From CAWUKT01 sp964352215 (GTDB lineage Bacteria; Bacteroidota; Bacteroidia; J057; JADKCL01), in NCBI GenBank assembly GCA_964352215.1, contig CAYGRE010000001.1:62001-126000 (forward strand): a stretch of 64,000 nucleotides of DNA. Reading direction: 5' to 3'. Under the pieces are notes generated by a model that was given only the letters and a program-made list of their open reading frames with translations, did no database searches and was not told where the DNA came from. Each line of letters opens with the position of its first letter. The first letter of the stretch is position 1. This document shows positions 42,007 to 50,230 of this stretch, piece by piece. A program made the translations under genes and the position numbers.

Positions 42007-42513
42007 CTAAAATGTCCCTAAGACTTCAATGTGGAAGATCAAAGTGGAATTGGGGGGTACATTTGGCACGTCCTCCTTGCTGCCGTAGCCCAATGAAGGC
42101 GGAATAATAGCGATCGCTTTCGATCCCATTCTTAGTTGTTTAAGGGAATATTCGAATCCCTGGATCAATTTACCCCGACCGATTCTTACTTTTAAAGGCT
42201 CTCCTCTTTCATAAGAACTGTCAAAGATGGTTCCGTCTTCCAATAAGCCATGGTAATGTACAAGCACATTCATGCCATCGTTTGGGAAATCTCCGGGACC
42301 TTCCAATACGGTGTACAACTGCAATCCGTCCTCATAGGTGACGATTCTGGAAGAATCATCAATGGTATATTGCTGAAAGCTTAAACCGCCTGCTGTTGAA
42401 CGAGCCAGGGACTCAGTGCTTGATGGGTTTTCTGATTTTTCTGCGGAGCTACATGAAACCATTCCTACGCCCAACGGGATGAGGAGGAAGAGATACGACA
42501 TAATCCTTGGCAT
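42007..42513 (-). CDS. FKBP-type peptidyl-prolyl isomerase lipoprotein
   Basis: 168 residues. A lipoprotein signal ends at VSC (about residue 21). A Ser-rich linker precedes a single FKBP domain with VHYHGLLEDGTIFDSSYERG, LIQGFEYSLKQLRMGSKAIAIIPPSLGYGS and VPPNSTLIFHIEVL; most active-site aromatics are kept. In Bacteroidota, similar lipoproteins (GldI) support gliding or T9SS function; this one cannot be assigned to GldI from sequence alone. It begins 1 nt after nrnA stops. Confidence 0.88.
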   Translation of the reverse strand: MPRIMSYLFLLIPLGVGMVSCSSAEKSENPSSTESLARSTAGGLSFQQYTIDDSSRIVTYEDGLQLYTVLEGPGDFPNDGMNVLVHYHGLLEDGTIFDSSYERGEPLKVRIGRGKLIQGFEYSLKQLRMGSKAIAIIPPSLGYGSKEDVPNVPPNSTLIFHIEVLGTF

Positions 42514-42514
42514 A

Positions 42515-43558
42515 TTAATAAAGGAGTTGTGTTTTGTATTCTTCTAGTAAACCGATGAACTTCTGTTCTGTTTCAGAAAGGCTTGCCATTAATTTTCCAC
42601 CAGATGCGTTGTGATGGCCTCCTCCATTGAAATGTCCGGCGAAATCGTTGCAAGGAAAGGATCCGATACTCCTGAAGCTCAGTTTGGTTCCATCAGGTGT
42701 TTCCTTCATCAATACCCCAAAATTAATTCCCTTTAAGGTAAGCGCATAGTTTACAACACCTTCTGTATCTCCGGATTTTACTTTGAAATTACGAATGTCA
42801 TCAATGGTAATGGTAATGTAGGCAGTTTTCAATCTTGGTAGGACTACAAGCCTTTCTTTCAGGAGATGGCCCAGGAATTTGAGTCTGTTCTCACTGAATT
42901 GATCATAAACAAGGTTGTGTATCCGTCCCGGATTGATTCCTGTTTCCACCAAATCGGCAACGATTCTGTGGACATCGGCGGTGGTCGTTGGGTGCCTGAA
43001 GGACCCGGTATCTGTCATCAGACCAGTGTATAAACACTCAGCGACCCATTGATCAATTTCTTCTGTCCATCCCATCTGGACTGCCAATCTGAAAATCAGT
43101 TCAGCCGTTGAAGATATGCCGTTTATGTGGAACAAAATATCGGCCCAATCTTCCGGATCAAGGTGGTGGTCCACCATGACCTTTTTACCGGGAGCCTTTG
43201 TTAGAATTTCTTCGAGATCGCCAACCCTACGTGCAGCGGAGAAGTCCAGACAGAATACGATATCTGCTTCATTGAACAAGCTTTCCGCTTTTTTCATATC
43301 CCGGTAAGAATTCAGAATACTTCCGGTGCCGGGAAGCCATGCCAGGAAGTGGTCCCATTGATTGGGCGTAATCACCTTGACATCATGTCCCTTTCTGACC
43401 AGTAGCCACCAAAGGCCTAAGGAAGAGCCGATGGCGTCTCCATCTGGGTTGGCATGGGTCGTTATGACAATTCGTCGGGGTTCAGACAGCAATTCTTGCA
43501 AAGCATTGATGTCCCCCTCTTGAAATATAGAATATCGGGATGGAGTACTAGTGGTCAT
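42515..43558 (-). CDS. nrnA: DHH-family phosphoesterase (NrnA-like, bifunctional oligoribonuclease/pAp phosphatase type)
   Basis: 347 residues from the ATG at 43558; earlier in-frame starts would run across the divergent ndk promoter. Metal-binding motifs are THANPDGDAIGS (DxD), FCLDFSAARR and VDHHLDPED (DHH). The DHHA1 domain near the C-terminus has FNGGGHHNASGG. It degrades short oligoribonucleotides and 3'-phosphoadenosine 5'-phosphate. First gene of the leftward unit nrnA-FKBP-OMP-lipA. Confidence 0.9.
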   Translation of the reverse strand: MTTSTPSRYSIFQEGDINALQELLSEPRRIVITTHANPDGDAIGSSLGLWWLLVRKGHDVKVITPNQWDHFLAWLPGTGSILNSYRDMKKAESLFNEADIVFCLDFSAARRVGDLEEILTKAPGKKVMVDHHLDPEDWADILFHINGISSTAELIFRLAVQMGWTEEIDQWVAECLYTGLMTDTGSFRHPTTTADVHRIVADLVETGINPGRIHNLVYDQFSENRLKFLGHLLKERLVVLPRLKTAYITITIDDIRNFKVKSGDTEGVVNYALTLKGINFGVLMKETPDGTKLSFRSIGSFPCNDFAGHFNGGGHHNASGGKLMASLSETEQKFIGLLEEYKTQLLY

Positions 43559-43589
43559 TGGCGACAAAGATAGGTTACAAAATTTTAAC

Positions 43590-43620
43590 TTGCTCGATAG
43601 GGCTTCCCGCCCTAATTTTG
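43590..43620 (+). promoter_or_regulatory. ndk promoter with palindromic spacer
   Basis: TTG (43590-43592), 20-nt spacer, TAATTTTG (43613-43620). Within the spacer AGGGC (43599-43603) faces GCCCT (43609-43613), an operator-like inverted repeat. The ATG at 43650 gives a leader of about 23 nt. Confidence 0.6.
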
Positions 43621-43649
43621 CCCGATCATCATTCAAAATAATATCGAAA

Positions 43650-44069
43650 ATGAGCGGTAACATTACCTTTACCATTATCAAGCCTGACGCAGTTCGCAAT
43701 GGCCATACCGGAAAGATCATTGATCAAATCATTGAAGGAGGTTTTAAGATTAAAGCCATGAAAATGATTCAATTAAGCGATCTGACAGCTGGTAATTTTT
43801 ACGACATCCACCGTGAGCGTCCTTTCTTCAAGGATCTGGTGGAATTTATGACCAGTGGACCTTGTATCCCGGCAATTCTTGAAAAAGACAATGCAGTTGC
43901 TGATTTCAGGGCACTCATTGGGGCAACAAATCCCCAAGAAGCAGCCGCTGGGACCATTCGTGCTCGATTTGCAAAAACCATAGATGCCAACGCCATCCAC
44001 GGTTCTGATTCTGATGAAAATGCAATCCGCGAGGGAGGCTTCTTCTTCTCCGAAATGGAAGTTTCCTAA
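43650..44069 (+). CDS. ndk: Nucleoside diphosphate kinase
   Basis: 139 residues from the ATG at 43650. FTIIKPDAVRNGHTGKII opens the fold, and the phospho-accepting histidine lies in the conserved NAIHGSDS motif near residue 115. The usual RPFFKDLVEFMTSGP and GATNPQEAAAGTIRA segments are present. It balances nucleoside di- and triphosphates in the cytosol. Divergent from nrnA, ended by a terminator hairpin at 44095. Confidence 0.96.
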   Translation: MSGNITFTIIKPDAVRNGHTGKIIDQIIEGGFKIKAMKMIQLSDLTAGNFYDIHRERPFFKDLVEFMTSGPCIPAILEKDNAVADFRALIGATNPQEAAAGTIRARFAKTIDANAIHGSDSDENAIREGGFFFSEMEVS

Positions 44070-44094
44070 GGAAACCCTTTAAGTCAAATAACGA

Positions 44095-44130
44095 AAAAGC
44101 ACCATTCTCTTTCTGGGGGGTGGTGCTTTT
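44095..44130 (+). terminator. ndk terminator
   Basis: AAAAGCACCA (44095-44104) pairs with TGGTGCTTTT (44121-44130). A second hairpin (GAAACC…GGTTTC, 44169-44192) follows closely. Confidence 0.85.
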
Positions 44131-44606
44131 CATTTGAATGAGGTTGGAACGCATCGGTTACATAAATAGAAACCCCCCGGTCGGAGGGTTTCGTTCTGCA
44201 AACTAACGAACGTAAAAAAACAAACTAAACTTTCTGTCTACCGTGGCGATACAGCCTTGGTATTGCCTTCTTGAAGTGAAATTCAACTATTTTTTCGCCA
44301 AGAGCGGCCATATATAAGAAGAGGAGTGTACCAGATAATCATTCTCAATGTGTGTCAGTTACCATTTATCCTTAAAAAAGAACGGGACTCTGGCCAACAC
44401 TCCTCCAGTATCAATCTAAATAAAATAAGAAACCAAAAATAATCTTGATAATGTTTTTATCAAATCTAGTTTTGGAAGAATCTTAGCAACTTAATCTCTC
44501 TTTTTTTTCGATTTAGGCATAAAAAAATTGGATTATCTGGATGGAAAGGTCTAGTTTTAGTGATCGGTAGTTTATAGGATGTATCAAATATTTTTATGAA
44601 GGTCAA
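44131..44606. other. AT-rich intergenic, no gene seen
   Basis: Apart from the hairpin at 44169-44192, nothing recognisable. It should contain the promoter of the gene at 44607, but no good TAnnTTTG box was found. Confidence 0.4.
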
Positions 44607-46130
44607 ATGAGAAGTTCAGACTTCCTTTTTCAATTGATAAAATCTCTCAATAAGGGGGATCGCCGTAATTTCAAGTTGTTCGCAAGGTTGCAGGATGGGG
44701 ATAAAAAATACATTCAACTTTTCGATGCGATCGATAAGCAAAGCAACTACGATGAGAAGAAACTACTCAAGCAATTTGAAGGAGAGCGCTTTACCAAGCA
44801 GTTTTCGGTAGCAAAAAATTACCTTTATAACTACATCCTTAAGACGCTTGATATTTTCCATCAAGACAAGCCCTCACAGCTCAGGGTTTTGATCCACAAG
44901 ATCGAAATTCTGATGGGGAAAAATCTTTACGAGCAAGCTCAGAAACTCCTGAGAAAGGCAAAGCATGCAGCAATCAGGCAGGAGCGGTTTGGAGACTTGC
45001 TTGAGATCCTCAATCACCAAAGACAAATCATTCACCAACTCCAGAAGGTCAAGATGTATGAGGCCTTCATATCAGATATTCAAAAAGAAGAAGTCGAAGC
45101 GCTTCAGAAGATGCAAAACCTTCAGGAGTTCTTTCATTTGTACGATGAGTTGTATCGACTTCGCAAAAAAACTGAGTCTATTCGTGGGGTCGATGAAGTC
45201 AACGAGTTGGAAAGCATCGTTTCACATCCATTGATGTCTGGTCCTGAAAAGGCACTGTCCGTTCGGGCGAGGTTGAAGCAGTTGGACATACTCAATGAAG
45301 CCAGCAGGTACCGTCAGGATTTAGAAATGTGCCTGGTTTGTTGTGAGCAAAGCATAGCGACTTATGATAAACATCCGGAGTTACGTGAAGAGAAGAACCT
45401 AAGGTATATAGAGACCCTGCACAACTATGGTATTTTTAATTACCAGTTGGGAAAGGTTGATAAGGCCTTGGATGCTCTGGAAAAGCTACGCAACGTTAAA
45501 ACATTCAATGAACAAGAGACCATTAAGGTCGTAGAGTTATACTTCACCATAAAAATCGGACTTTGCATCGAATCGGTAGACGTCGAAGAAGGTTTGCGTG
45601 CTATCTCAGACTTTGAGACAGAATTTGAACGCAGGCTTTCCGGGAAGTTGATGAAGTCTGTTGAGTTGTTGATTTATTACTTTGTCTCAACCTTTTACAT
45701 CTGGATTGACCGGCCCTCAGAAGCCTTGGTTTGGATCAATAAGATCATGAATGAACCCAGGACTGAATTGAGAACCGACCTTCAGTGTATGGCTCGGATT
45801 TTAAATCTGGTGATTCATTATGAATTGGGGAACCGCGATCTAATGGAATATCACCTGAAATCGGCTTCCAGATTCCTAGCCAATCGCGATCGTTTGTTCG
45901 ACTTTGAGCGAACGAACTTAAAGTATCTTCGGCAACTGGCTACTTTGGGACCAGACGAAGATTCCAAATCCGTATTCTCAAACTATGCAGCCGATTTAGA
46001 CAAAGTATTGGAGGATAAGTTTGAGCGCCGCGCTTTGCACCTGTTTGATGCCCCTGTCTGGGTTGAAGCACATTTGAAAGGTTTGCCCGTATGGGTCCTT
46101 GAAAAGAATAAGCAGGAAGTTTCCCAGTAA
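44607..46130 (+). CDS. Large helical-repeat protein of unknown function
   Basis: 507 residues, almost entirely helical, no signal peptide. The opening (FLFQLIKSLNKGDRRNFKLF … YIQLFDAIDKQSNYDEKKLL … NYLYNYILKTLDIF) is a pattern I know from paralogous conserved proteins in Bacteroidota. The middle has TPR-like helix pairs (ETLHNYGIFNYQLGKVDKALDALEKL; FYIWIDRPSEALVWINKIM). Protein-protein scaffolding is plausible, but no function is established. Transcribed alone; an excellent 16-bp hairpin terminator follows. Confidence 0.75.
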   Translation: MRSSDFLFQLIKSLNKGDRRNFKLFARLQDGDKKYIQLFDAIDKQSNYDEKKLLKQFEGERFTKQFSVAKNYLYNYILKTLDIFHQDKPSQLRVLIHKIEILMGKNLYEQAQKLLRKAKHAAIRQERFGDLLEILNHQRQIIHQLQKVKMYEAFISDIQKEEVEALQKMQNLQEFFHLYDELYRLRKKTESIRGVDEVNELESIVSHPLMSGPEKALSVRARLKQLDILNEASRYRQDLEMCLVCCEQSIATYDKHPELREEKNLRYIETLHNYGIFNYQLGKVDKALDALEKLRNVKTFNEQETIKVVELYFTIKIGLCIESVDVEEGLRAISDFETEFERRLSGKLMKSVELLIYYFVSTFYIWIDRPSEALVWINKIMNEPRTELRTDLQCMARILNLVIHYELGNRDLMEYHLKSASRFLANRDRLFDFERTNLKYLRQLATLGPDEDSKSVFSNYAADLDKVLEDKFERRALHLFDAPVWVEAHLKGLPVWVLEKNKQEVSQ

Positions 46131-46144
46131 ATTTCAAAAAGAAT

Positions 46145-46179
46145 AGCACAAGGGGCGTGAGATTCACGTCCCTTGTGCT
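46145..46179. terminator. Bidirectional terminator
   Basis: AGCACAAGGGGCGTGA (46145-46160) pairs with TCACGTCCCTTGTGCT (46164-46179), with one G-U pair. It separates the helical-repeat gene and the convergent small secreted-protein gene. Confidence 0.9.
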
Positions 46180-46187
46180 TTTGGAAC

Positions 46188-46499
46188 TTAATTTTGAGTG
46201 TCAAGAATGGCCATTTCGAGGATTCCTCCATAGACCATTTTGTACTCTTCTCCTGGAACCACTTCAGAGATAGTCAGACTGTTATCGTAATAAGCAGCCC
46301 AAGCGTCCTCCACAGATAGGGAGTAGAAATCAGTAGCGTAGTCTTCGACCAAAACGGTCAAAATCGCTGCATCAATCCTTTGGTTTTCATTTTGAATTAC
46401 CGGAGCTTCAATCGGAAAGAGCTCAACGGAGTAATTAGCAGATACAACATTTCCAGTGAGCAGCATAGCTGCCGCAAAAACACAAGCTTTAAAATTCAT
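46188..46499 (-). CDS. Small secreted protein, unknown
   Basis: 103 residues with a signal peptide (MNFKACVFAAAMLLTGNVVSA). The mature part is acidic, with EDAWAAYYDNSLTISEVVPGEEYKMVY. No domain recognised. It shares the terminator at 46145 with the convergent helical-repeat gene. The spacer upstream of its start holds the DnaA-box-like cluster. Confidence 0.6.
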   Translation of the reverse strand: MNFKACVFAAAMLLTGNVVSANYSVELFPIEAPVIQNENQRIDAAILTVLVEDYATDFYSLSVEDAWAAYYDNSLTISEVVPGEEYKMVYGGILEMAILDTQN

Positions 46500-46890
46500 C
46501 GTTTACCGTCTTTTTAATATTCAACAAAATCCGACACAAATATCTGGAAGATTTTGGATGAAAGCTTTTCTAAGTTTCAACAACAAAAAGGCTGGTGTCA
46601 ATTTTGGCGTACGGGTATTGTATCGTTTTAGTGCCATAATACCCATGGATATGAGGGGTTTATGGTATGAAATAAAATGATTGCAAATGTGGGTATTTTC
46701 TTACTTTGGGGCTTGCCGGAAGTCGATTATCCACGAAAAAAGGCTAGTTATCCACGAAAATTGTCATCCTTTTACCAGATATCCACAGTTATTTTAATAG
46801 ATGTATATAGAATATTTTATTTATGCTTAACGTGCTGCAAATCAGAATTATAAGATTTCATTACGGTGGGAGTCTTGCTAAGTTTGGGAA
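46500..46890. other. Intergenic region with DnaA-box-like cluster
   Basis: Outside the three DnaA-box-like sites (46727-46787) and the AT-rich stretch after them, nothing was recognised. 46500-46720 has no open frame worth calling. Confidence 0.5.
46727..46830. other. Cluster of three DnaA-box-like sites next to an AT-rich stretch (possible origin or DnaA-regulated site)
   Basis: TTATCCACG at 46727-46735 and 46748-46756 and ATATCCACA at 46779-46787, all on the plus strand; each differs from the consensus TTATCCACA by one base. An AT-rich stretch (46788-46830) follows. No dnaA or other replication gene is nearby, so this may equally be a DnaA-responsive regulatory site. Confidence 0.4.
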
Positions 46891-47034
46891 TAAATTAGGT
46901 TTTCGTTCCTCTCAATGGAATAATACCTTCGTCGTACATCCAATCCAACACTACCAAATTTTTTCCAACAACCAATGAGCTATGCCTGGCACGAAAGGAT
47001 TCCCACTTATCCCGGTGCCAGGCCTTTCTTTTTT
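46879..47034 (+). ncRNA. Candidate small RNA with own promoter and terminator
   Basis: TAAGTTTG (46879-46886) is a good -7 box, preceded 19 nt upstream by TTTC. About 100 nt later a strong rho-independent terminator occurs: GCCTGGCAC (46984-46992) pairs with GTGCCAGGC (47015-47023), followed by CTTTCTTTTTT. No rightward gene is present between the promoter and this terminator, so a transcript of about 140 nt from near 46893 is implied. A 23-residue open frame (46975-47046) overlaps the hairpin but has no support. No known RNA family recognised. Confidence 0.45.
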
Positions 47035-47061
47035 ACCTATTCCTGAATCGTTCATATTTGC

Positions 47062-47769
47062 TCAATAACCCATTGCGTTTTTCACAAGAGAGAGCAAGTG
47101 TATAGCTGCTGTTTCACTTCTCAATCTATTTTCCCCCAGGTTTACGGTTTGAAATCCTCCGGAGATCGCTTCTTCAATTTCAGATTGATCGAAATCGCCC
47201 TCCGGACCTATGAGAATAGTGATAGAATTTGCAGCAGAAACTGCATTTTCAAAATTTCTAAATGCATTTCCGGTTGGTCCATGAGCTAAAATCGATACTT
47301 CCGAATCAACCGATTTTAGCGCATCCGAAAGATTGACCGGGGTTTCAAGTACTGGCAATCTACTCCTGAGGCACTGTTTAAGCGCAGCGATGCAGATGCG
47401 CTCGAGGCGGTCAGATCTTATTCCGGTCTTAACAGTATGTGTTCCGATGTAGGGAATTATTCTGGTAACACCTAACTCAACTGACTTCTCGATCAGCCAT
47501 TCAAATCGGTCTACCTTGTGAAGTGGGGAGACCATCAAGGTGATTTCCTGTGACTTTTCACCCCAATTTTCTACTTTTTCGAAAATGGTCAGGTCAACCC
47601 TTCGCTTGCCGAGCGCCTTGATCCTGGCCCGGTACATATTGCCTTTTCCATCAATTCCAATTACATCCTCTCCCTCCCTTTTCCGCATTACCTTCACACA
47701 GTGTTTGGCTTCTTCATCGTGGAGGGAAACCTGATTATCTTGAATATCTGAAAAGAAAAATGGTGTCAT
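47062..47769 (-). CDS. rsmE: 16S rRNA (uracil(1498)-N3)-methyltransferase RsmE
   Basis: 235 residues, usual length. The N-terminal PUA-like part has HCVKVMRKREGEDVIGIDGKG. The SPOUT part has VSPLHKVDRFEWLIEKSVELGV, then ILIGPEGDFDQSEIEEA and NLGENRLRSETAAIHLLSL, the SAM-binding knot. It methylates U1498 of 16S rRNA. Transcribed alone, leftward; convergent with the candidate small RNA. Confidence 0.93.
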   Translation of the reverse strand: MTPFFFSDIQDNQVSLHDEEAKHCVKVMRKREGEDVIGIDGKGNMYRARIKALGKRRVDLTIFEKVENWGEKSQEITLMVSPLHKVDRFEWLIEKSVELGVTRIIPYIGTHTVKTGIRSDRLERICIAALKQCLRSRLPVLETPVNLSDALKSVDSEVSILAHGPTGNAFRNFENAVSAANSITILIGPEGDFDQSEIEEAISGGFQTVNLGENRLRSETAAIHLLSLVKNAMGY

Positions 47770-47851
47770 GATTGTTGCACTCTGATTCGCCTGGCAAAGA
47801 TAAATCCCGACATTAGATAAAGAAACTCTTGTTGCTTAATCCATTGATTAA

Positions 47852-47881
47852 TTGGAGAAGCGTAAGAATTCGCTAATTTTG
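47852..47881 (+). promoter_or_regulatory. pckA promoter
   Basis: TTG (47852-47854), 19-nt spacer, TAATTTTG (47874-47881). It predicts a leader of about 85 nt before the ATG at 47973. Confidence 0.6.
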
Positions 47882-47972
47882 TAGAGATGGAAGTAAGTTG
47901 TGTTATAACCGTTAAGTAAAGAACAGATCATTTATAGTAGCTATACATATTTAATTATCAACTGATTATCAT

Positions 47973-49580
47973 ATGAACGAGTTGGGAAATAAATCAAAGG
48001 TAAGTAGTCTGGGAGATTCTGGTATTACCAATGCTGGTAATGTCTATTGGAATACACCTGTAGCCGTGCTGTATGAGCAGACAATAAAACGAGGGGAAGG
48101 TGAAATTGCGTCGAGTGGCGGATTGGTAGTAAAAACAGGTGAATTTACTGGCCGTTCTCCCAAGGACAAATTTGTAGTTGAAGATGACCTGACCAGAGAT
48201 ACTGTTTGGTGGGGAGAGATCAACCAGCCGATCTCCCCTGAAAACTTTCAAAGTTTGAAGGATCGGATTCTTTCATACTATGAAGGCAAAGACTTGTGGG
48301 TGCGTGATGTTTTTGCAGGTGCCGACAAGAACCACCGGATTGGAGTAAGGGTAATCAATGAGAATCCTTGGCAGAACCTTTTCGTCCACAATATGTTCAT
48401 CCGCCCTAAGGAAGAAGATATCTTGAATTTTTCTCCTGACTGGACGATCCTGTGTGCACCAGGCTTTCACGGCAATGGCGCTGAAGATGGGATTCGTCAG
48501 CATAATTTTACCATGGTTAATTTTGCCGAGAGGACCATTCTGATCGGAGGATCTGCCTATACGGGTGAAATGAAAAAGGGGATATTTACTGTTCTGAATT
48601 ATGTCTTGCCGATGGATGGTGTGTTGTCTATGCACTGTTCTGCCAATATTGGTGAGAAGGAAGATACAGCTATCTTTTTTGGCTTGTCTGGGACTGGGAA
48701 GACAACTTTGAGTGCTGATCCTACCCGTAAGCTGATCGGTGATGATGAGCATGGATGGACCAGCAACAGTGTCTTCAACTTTGAAGGCGGGTGCTACGCA
48801 AAGTGTATTGACTTGACTGAAGAGCAAGAGCCTGAAATATGGCATGCCATTAAGTATGGGGCCCTGATTGAGAATACGAAGTTTGTCGAGGGGACCAGGG
48901 ATGTCGACTTTCATGACACTTCTATCACTCAAAATACCAGAGTAGCTTATCCCATTGACCATATTGAGGGGGCTGTAGACCCATCTGTAGGCCCGGTCCC
49001 CAGGAATATTTTCTTTTTGACCTGTGATGCATTTGGAGTATTGCCTCCGATCTCTAAGCTCACACCAGGCCAGGCTATGTATCAGTTTATTTCTGGGTAC
49101 ACAGCAAAGGTTGCCGGGACAGAAGCTGGTATTACTGAACCCGTGACAGTCTTCTCAGCATGTTTTGGAGCTCCTTTTCTTCCTTTGCACCCCACAAAGT
49201 ATGCGGATATGCTGGGAAATATGATGCAGGAGCACAATGTGAACATCTGGTTGGTGAACACAGGATGGTCCGGAGGTCCTTATGGAATTGGGTCCAGGAT
49301 TAAGTTACGGTATACCCGTGCGATGGTCACAGCTGCTCTCAATGGGGACCTGGACAATGTTGAATTAATGACTGATCCGATCTTTGGCCTGAATACACCG
49401 ATGGCGGTACCAAGTGTTCCATCCGAGATTCTTAATCCTCGTAGTACCTGGTCCGACAAGGTCGAATACGATAAGAAGGCATCAGAACTTGCCAATAAGT
49501 TCAATTCTAACTTCGAGAAGTACAAAGACGGTGCAAGCAAAGAGATTCTAGCTGCCGCTCCCCGGGTACTTGAAAATTGA
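47973..49580 (+). CDS. pckA: Phosphoenolpyruvate carboxykinase (ATP)
   Basis: 535 residues, normal length. P-loop GLSGTGKTT at residues 237-245, with the substrate and kinase segments (RSPKDKFVVED, YTGEMKKGIFTVLNYVLP, LIGDDEHGW, and WLVNTGWSGGPYGIGSR near the end) all in place. It converts oxaloacetate and ATP to phosphoenolpyruvate, CO2 and ADP, the entry step of gluconeogenesis. The dinucleotide is ATP by family (not the GTP type). A hairpin terminator follows. Confidence 0.97.
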   Translation: MNELGNKSKVSSLGDSGITNAGNVYWNTPVAVLYEQTIKRGEGEIASSGGLVVKTGEFTGRSPKDKFVVEDDLTRDTVWWGEINQPISPENFQSLKDRILSYYEGKDLWVRDVFAGADKNHRIGVRVINENPWQNLFVHNMFIRPKEEDILNFSPDWTILCAPGFHGNGAEDGIRQHNFTMVNFAERTILIGGSAYTGEMKKGIFTVLNYVLPMDGVLSMHCSANIGEKEDTAIFFGLSGTGKTTLSADPTRKLIGDDEHGWTSNSVFNFEGGCYAKCIDLTEEQEPEIWHAIKYGALIENTKFVEGTRDVDFHDTSITQNTRVAYPIDHIEGAVDPSVGPVPRNIFFLTCDAFGVLPPISKLTPGQAMYQFISGYTAKVAGTEAGITEPVTVFSACFGAPFLPLHPTKYADMLGNMMQEHNVNIWLVNTGWSGGPYGIGSRIKLRYTRAMVTAALNGDLDNVELMTDPIFGLNTPMAVPSVPSEILNPRSTWSDKVEYDKKASELANKFNSNFEKYKDGASKEILAAAPRVLEN

Positions 49581-49604
49581 GTTCAGTAAAAATATCGGTT
49601 TATA

Positions 49605-49642
49605 AAAAAGGAGTTCCTCTGCTTTTTAGGGGGACTCCTTTT
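49605..49642 (+). terminator. pckA terminator
   Basis: AAAAGGAGT faces ACTCCTTTT with a further CC/GG pairing inside; a T-run ends the right arm. Confidence 0.8.
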
Positions 49643-49756
49643 ACTATCCCCATCAGGTCATTTTCTTGAAGTTTCAGTTTTTTTTGAAACTAATCGAAGT
49701 TCCGTTATTTTTACCAGTAGGAAATGTTTCGATTCTATACGGAATCTTAAAAGATA

Positions 49757-50230
49757 ATGGCGATAGATCTAAAAAAGCGAACCGAATTCTTCATCAAAGA
49801 CCTCCATGCACGGGAATCTATGCGCTTGGGCTGGTATCGGCAATGGGGCCTGGACCAGGAGCAGTTGAAGAATTTGCGTGAAAGAAAAGCTAAGCATGCA
49901 GCCTTTCTAAAAGATCTCTTGCGGAGAAGGGGGCTCAAGCCTGCATGGTATGCCCGTCCATTTTATATTGCTGGGAATGTATTTGGTTTCTTCAGTGCCT
50001 TCTTCCCCGAGAAATGGGTGTTGAAAATCGAGAAGACCCTTGAGTTTTGGATCTTGATGCGGTACCAGGTTTATTTCAGGAAGATCAGTCTGGATTTGAA
50101 TTTGCGTTCGATGATCGAATCTGTCCAACTAAAGCCATTTACACACAACGAACCAGGGCCAGACGTGATTCACCTTTTGGAAGAAATAATAGGTGAAGAG
50201 AAGAAAGTTGAAGGTTCACTTCAGTTGTAA
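49757..50230 (+). CDS. Ferritin-like protein, possibly COQ7-related
   Basis: 157 residues, helical, no signal peptide. ARESMRLGWYRQ near residue 18, E-R-K-A-K-H (the E-x-x-H type pair) near 42-47 and EKTLEFW near 94 resemble three of the four metal-binding helices of COQ7/ferritin-like diiron proteins. A clear fourth E-x-x-H is not seen, so it may have lost the site or belong to another four-helix family. An amphipathic hydrophobic patch (FGFFSAFFPEKWVL) suggests membrane contact. It overlaps the convergent glycosyltransferase by 15 nt. Confidence 0.5.
   Translation: MAIDLKKRTEFFIKDLHARESMRLGWYRQWGLDQEQLKNLRERKAKHAAFLKDLLRRRGLKPAWYARPFYIAGNVFGFFSAFFPEKWVLKIEKTLEFWILMRYQVYFRKISLDLNLRSMIESVQLKPFTHNEPGPDVIHLLEEIIGEEKKVEGSLQL

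Noticed and set aside
46975..47046. 23-residue open frame starting MSYAWHERIPTYPG
   Set aside because: It overlaps a terminator hairpin, has no upstream signal of translation and is too short to judge; treated as part of the candidate small RNA region.
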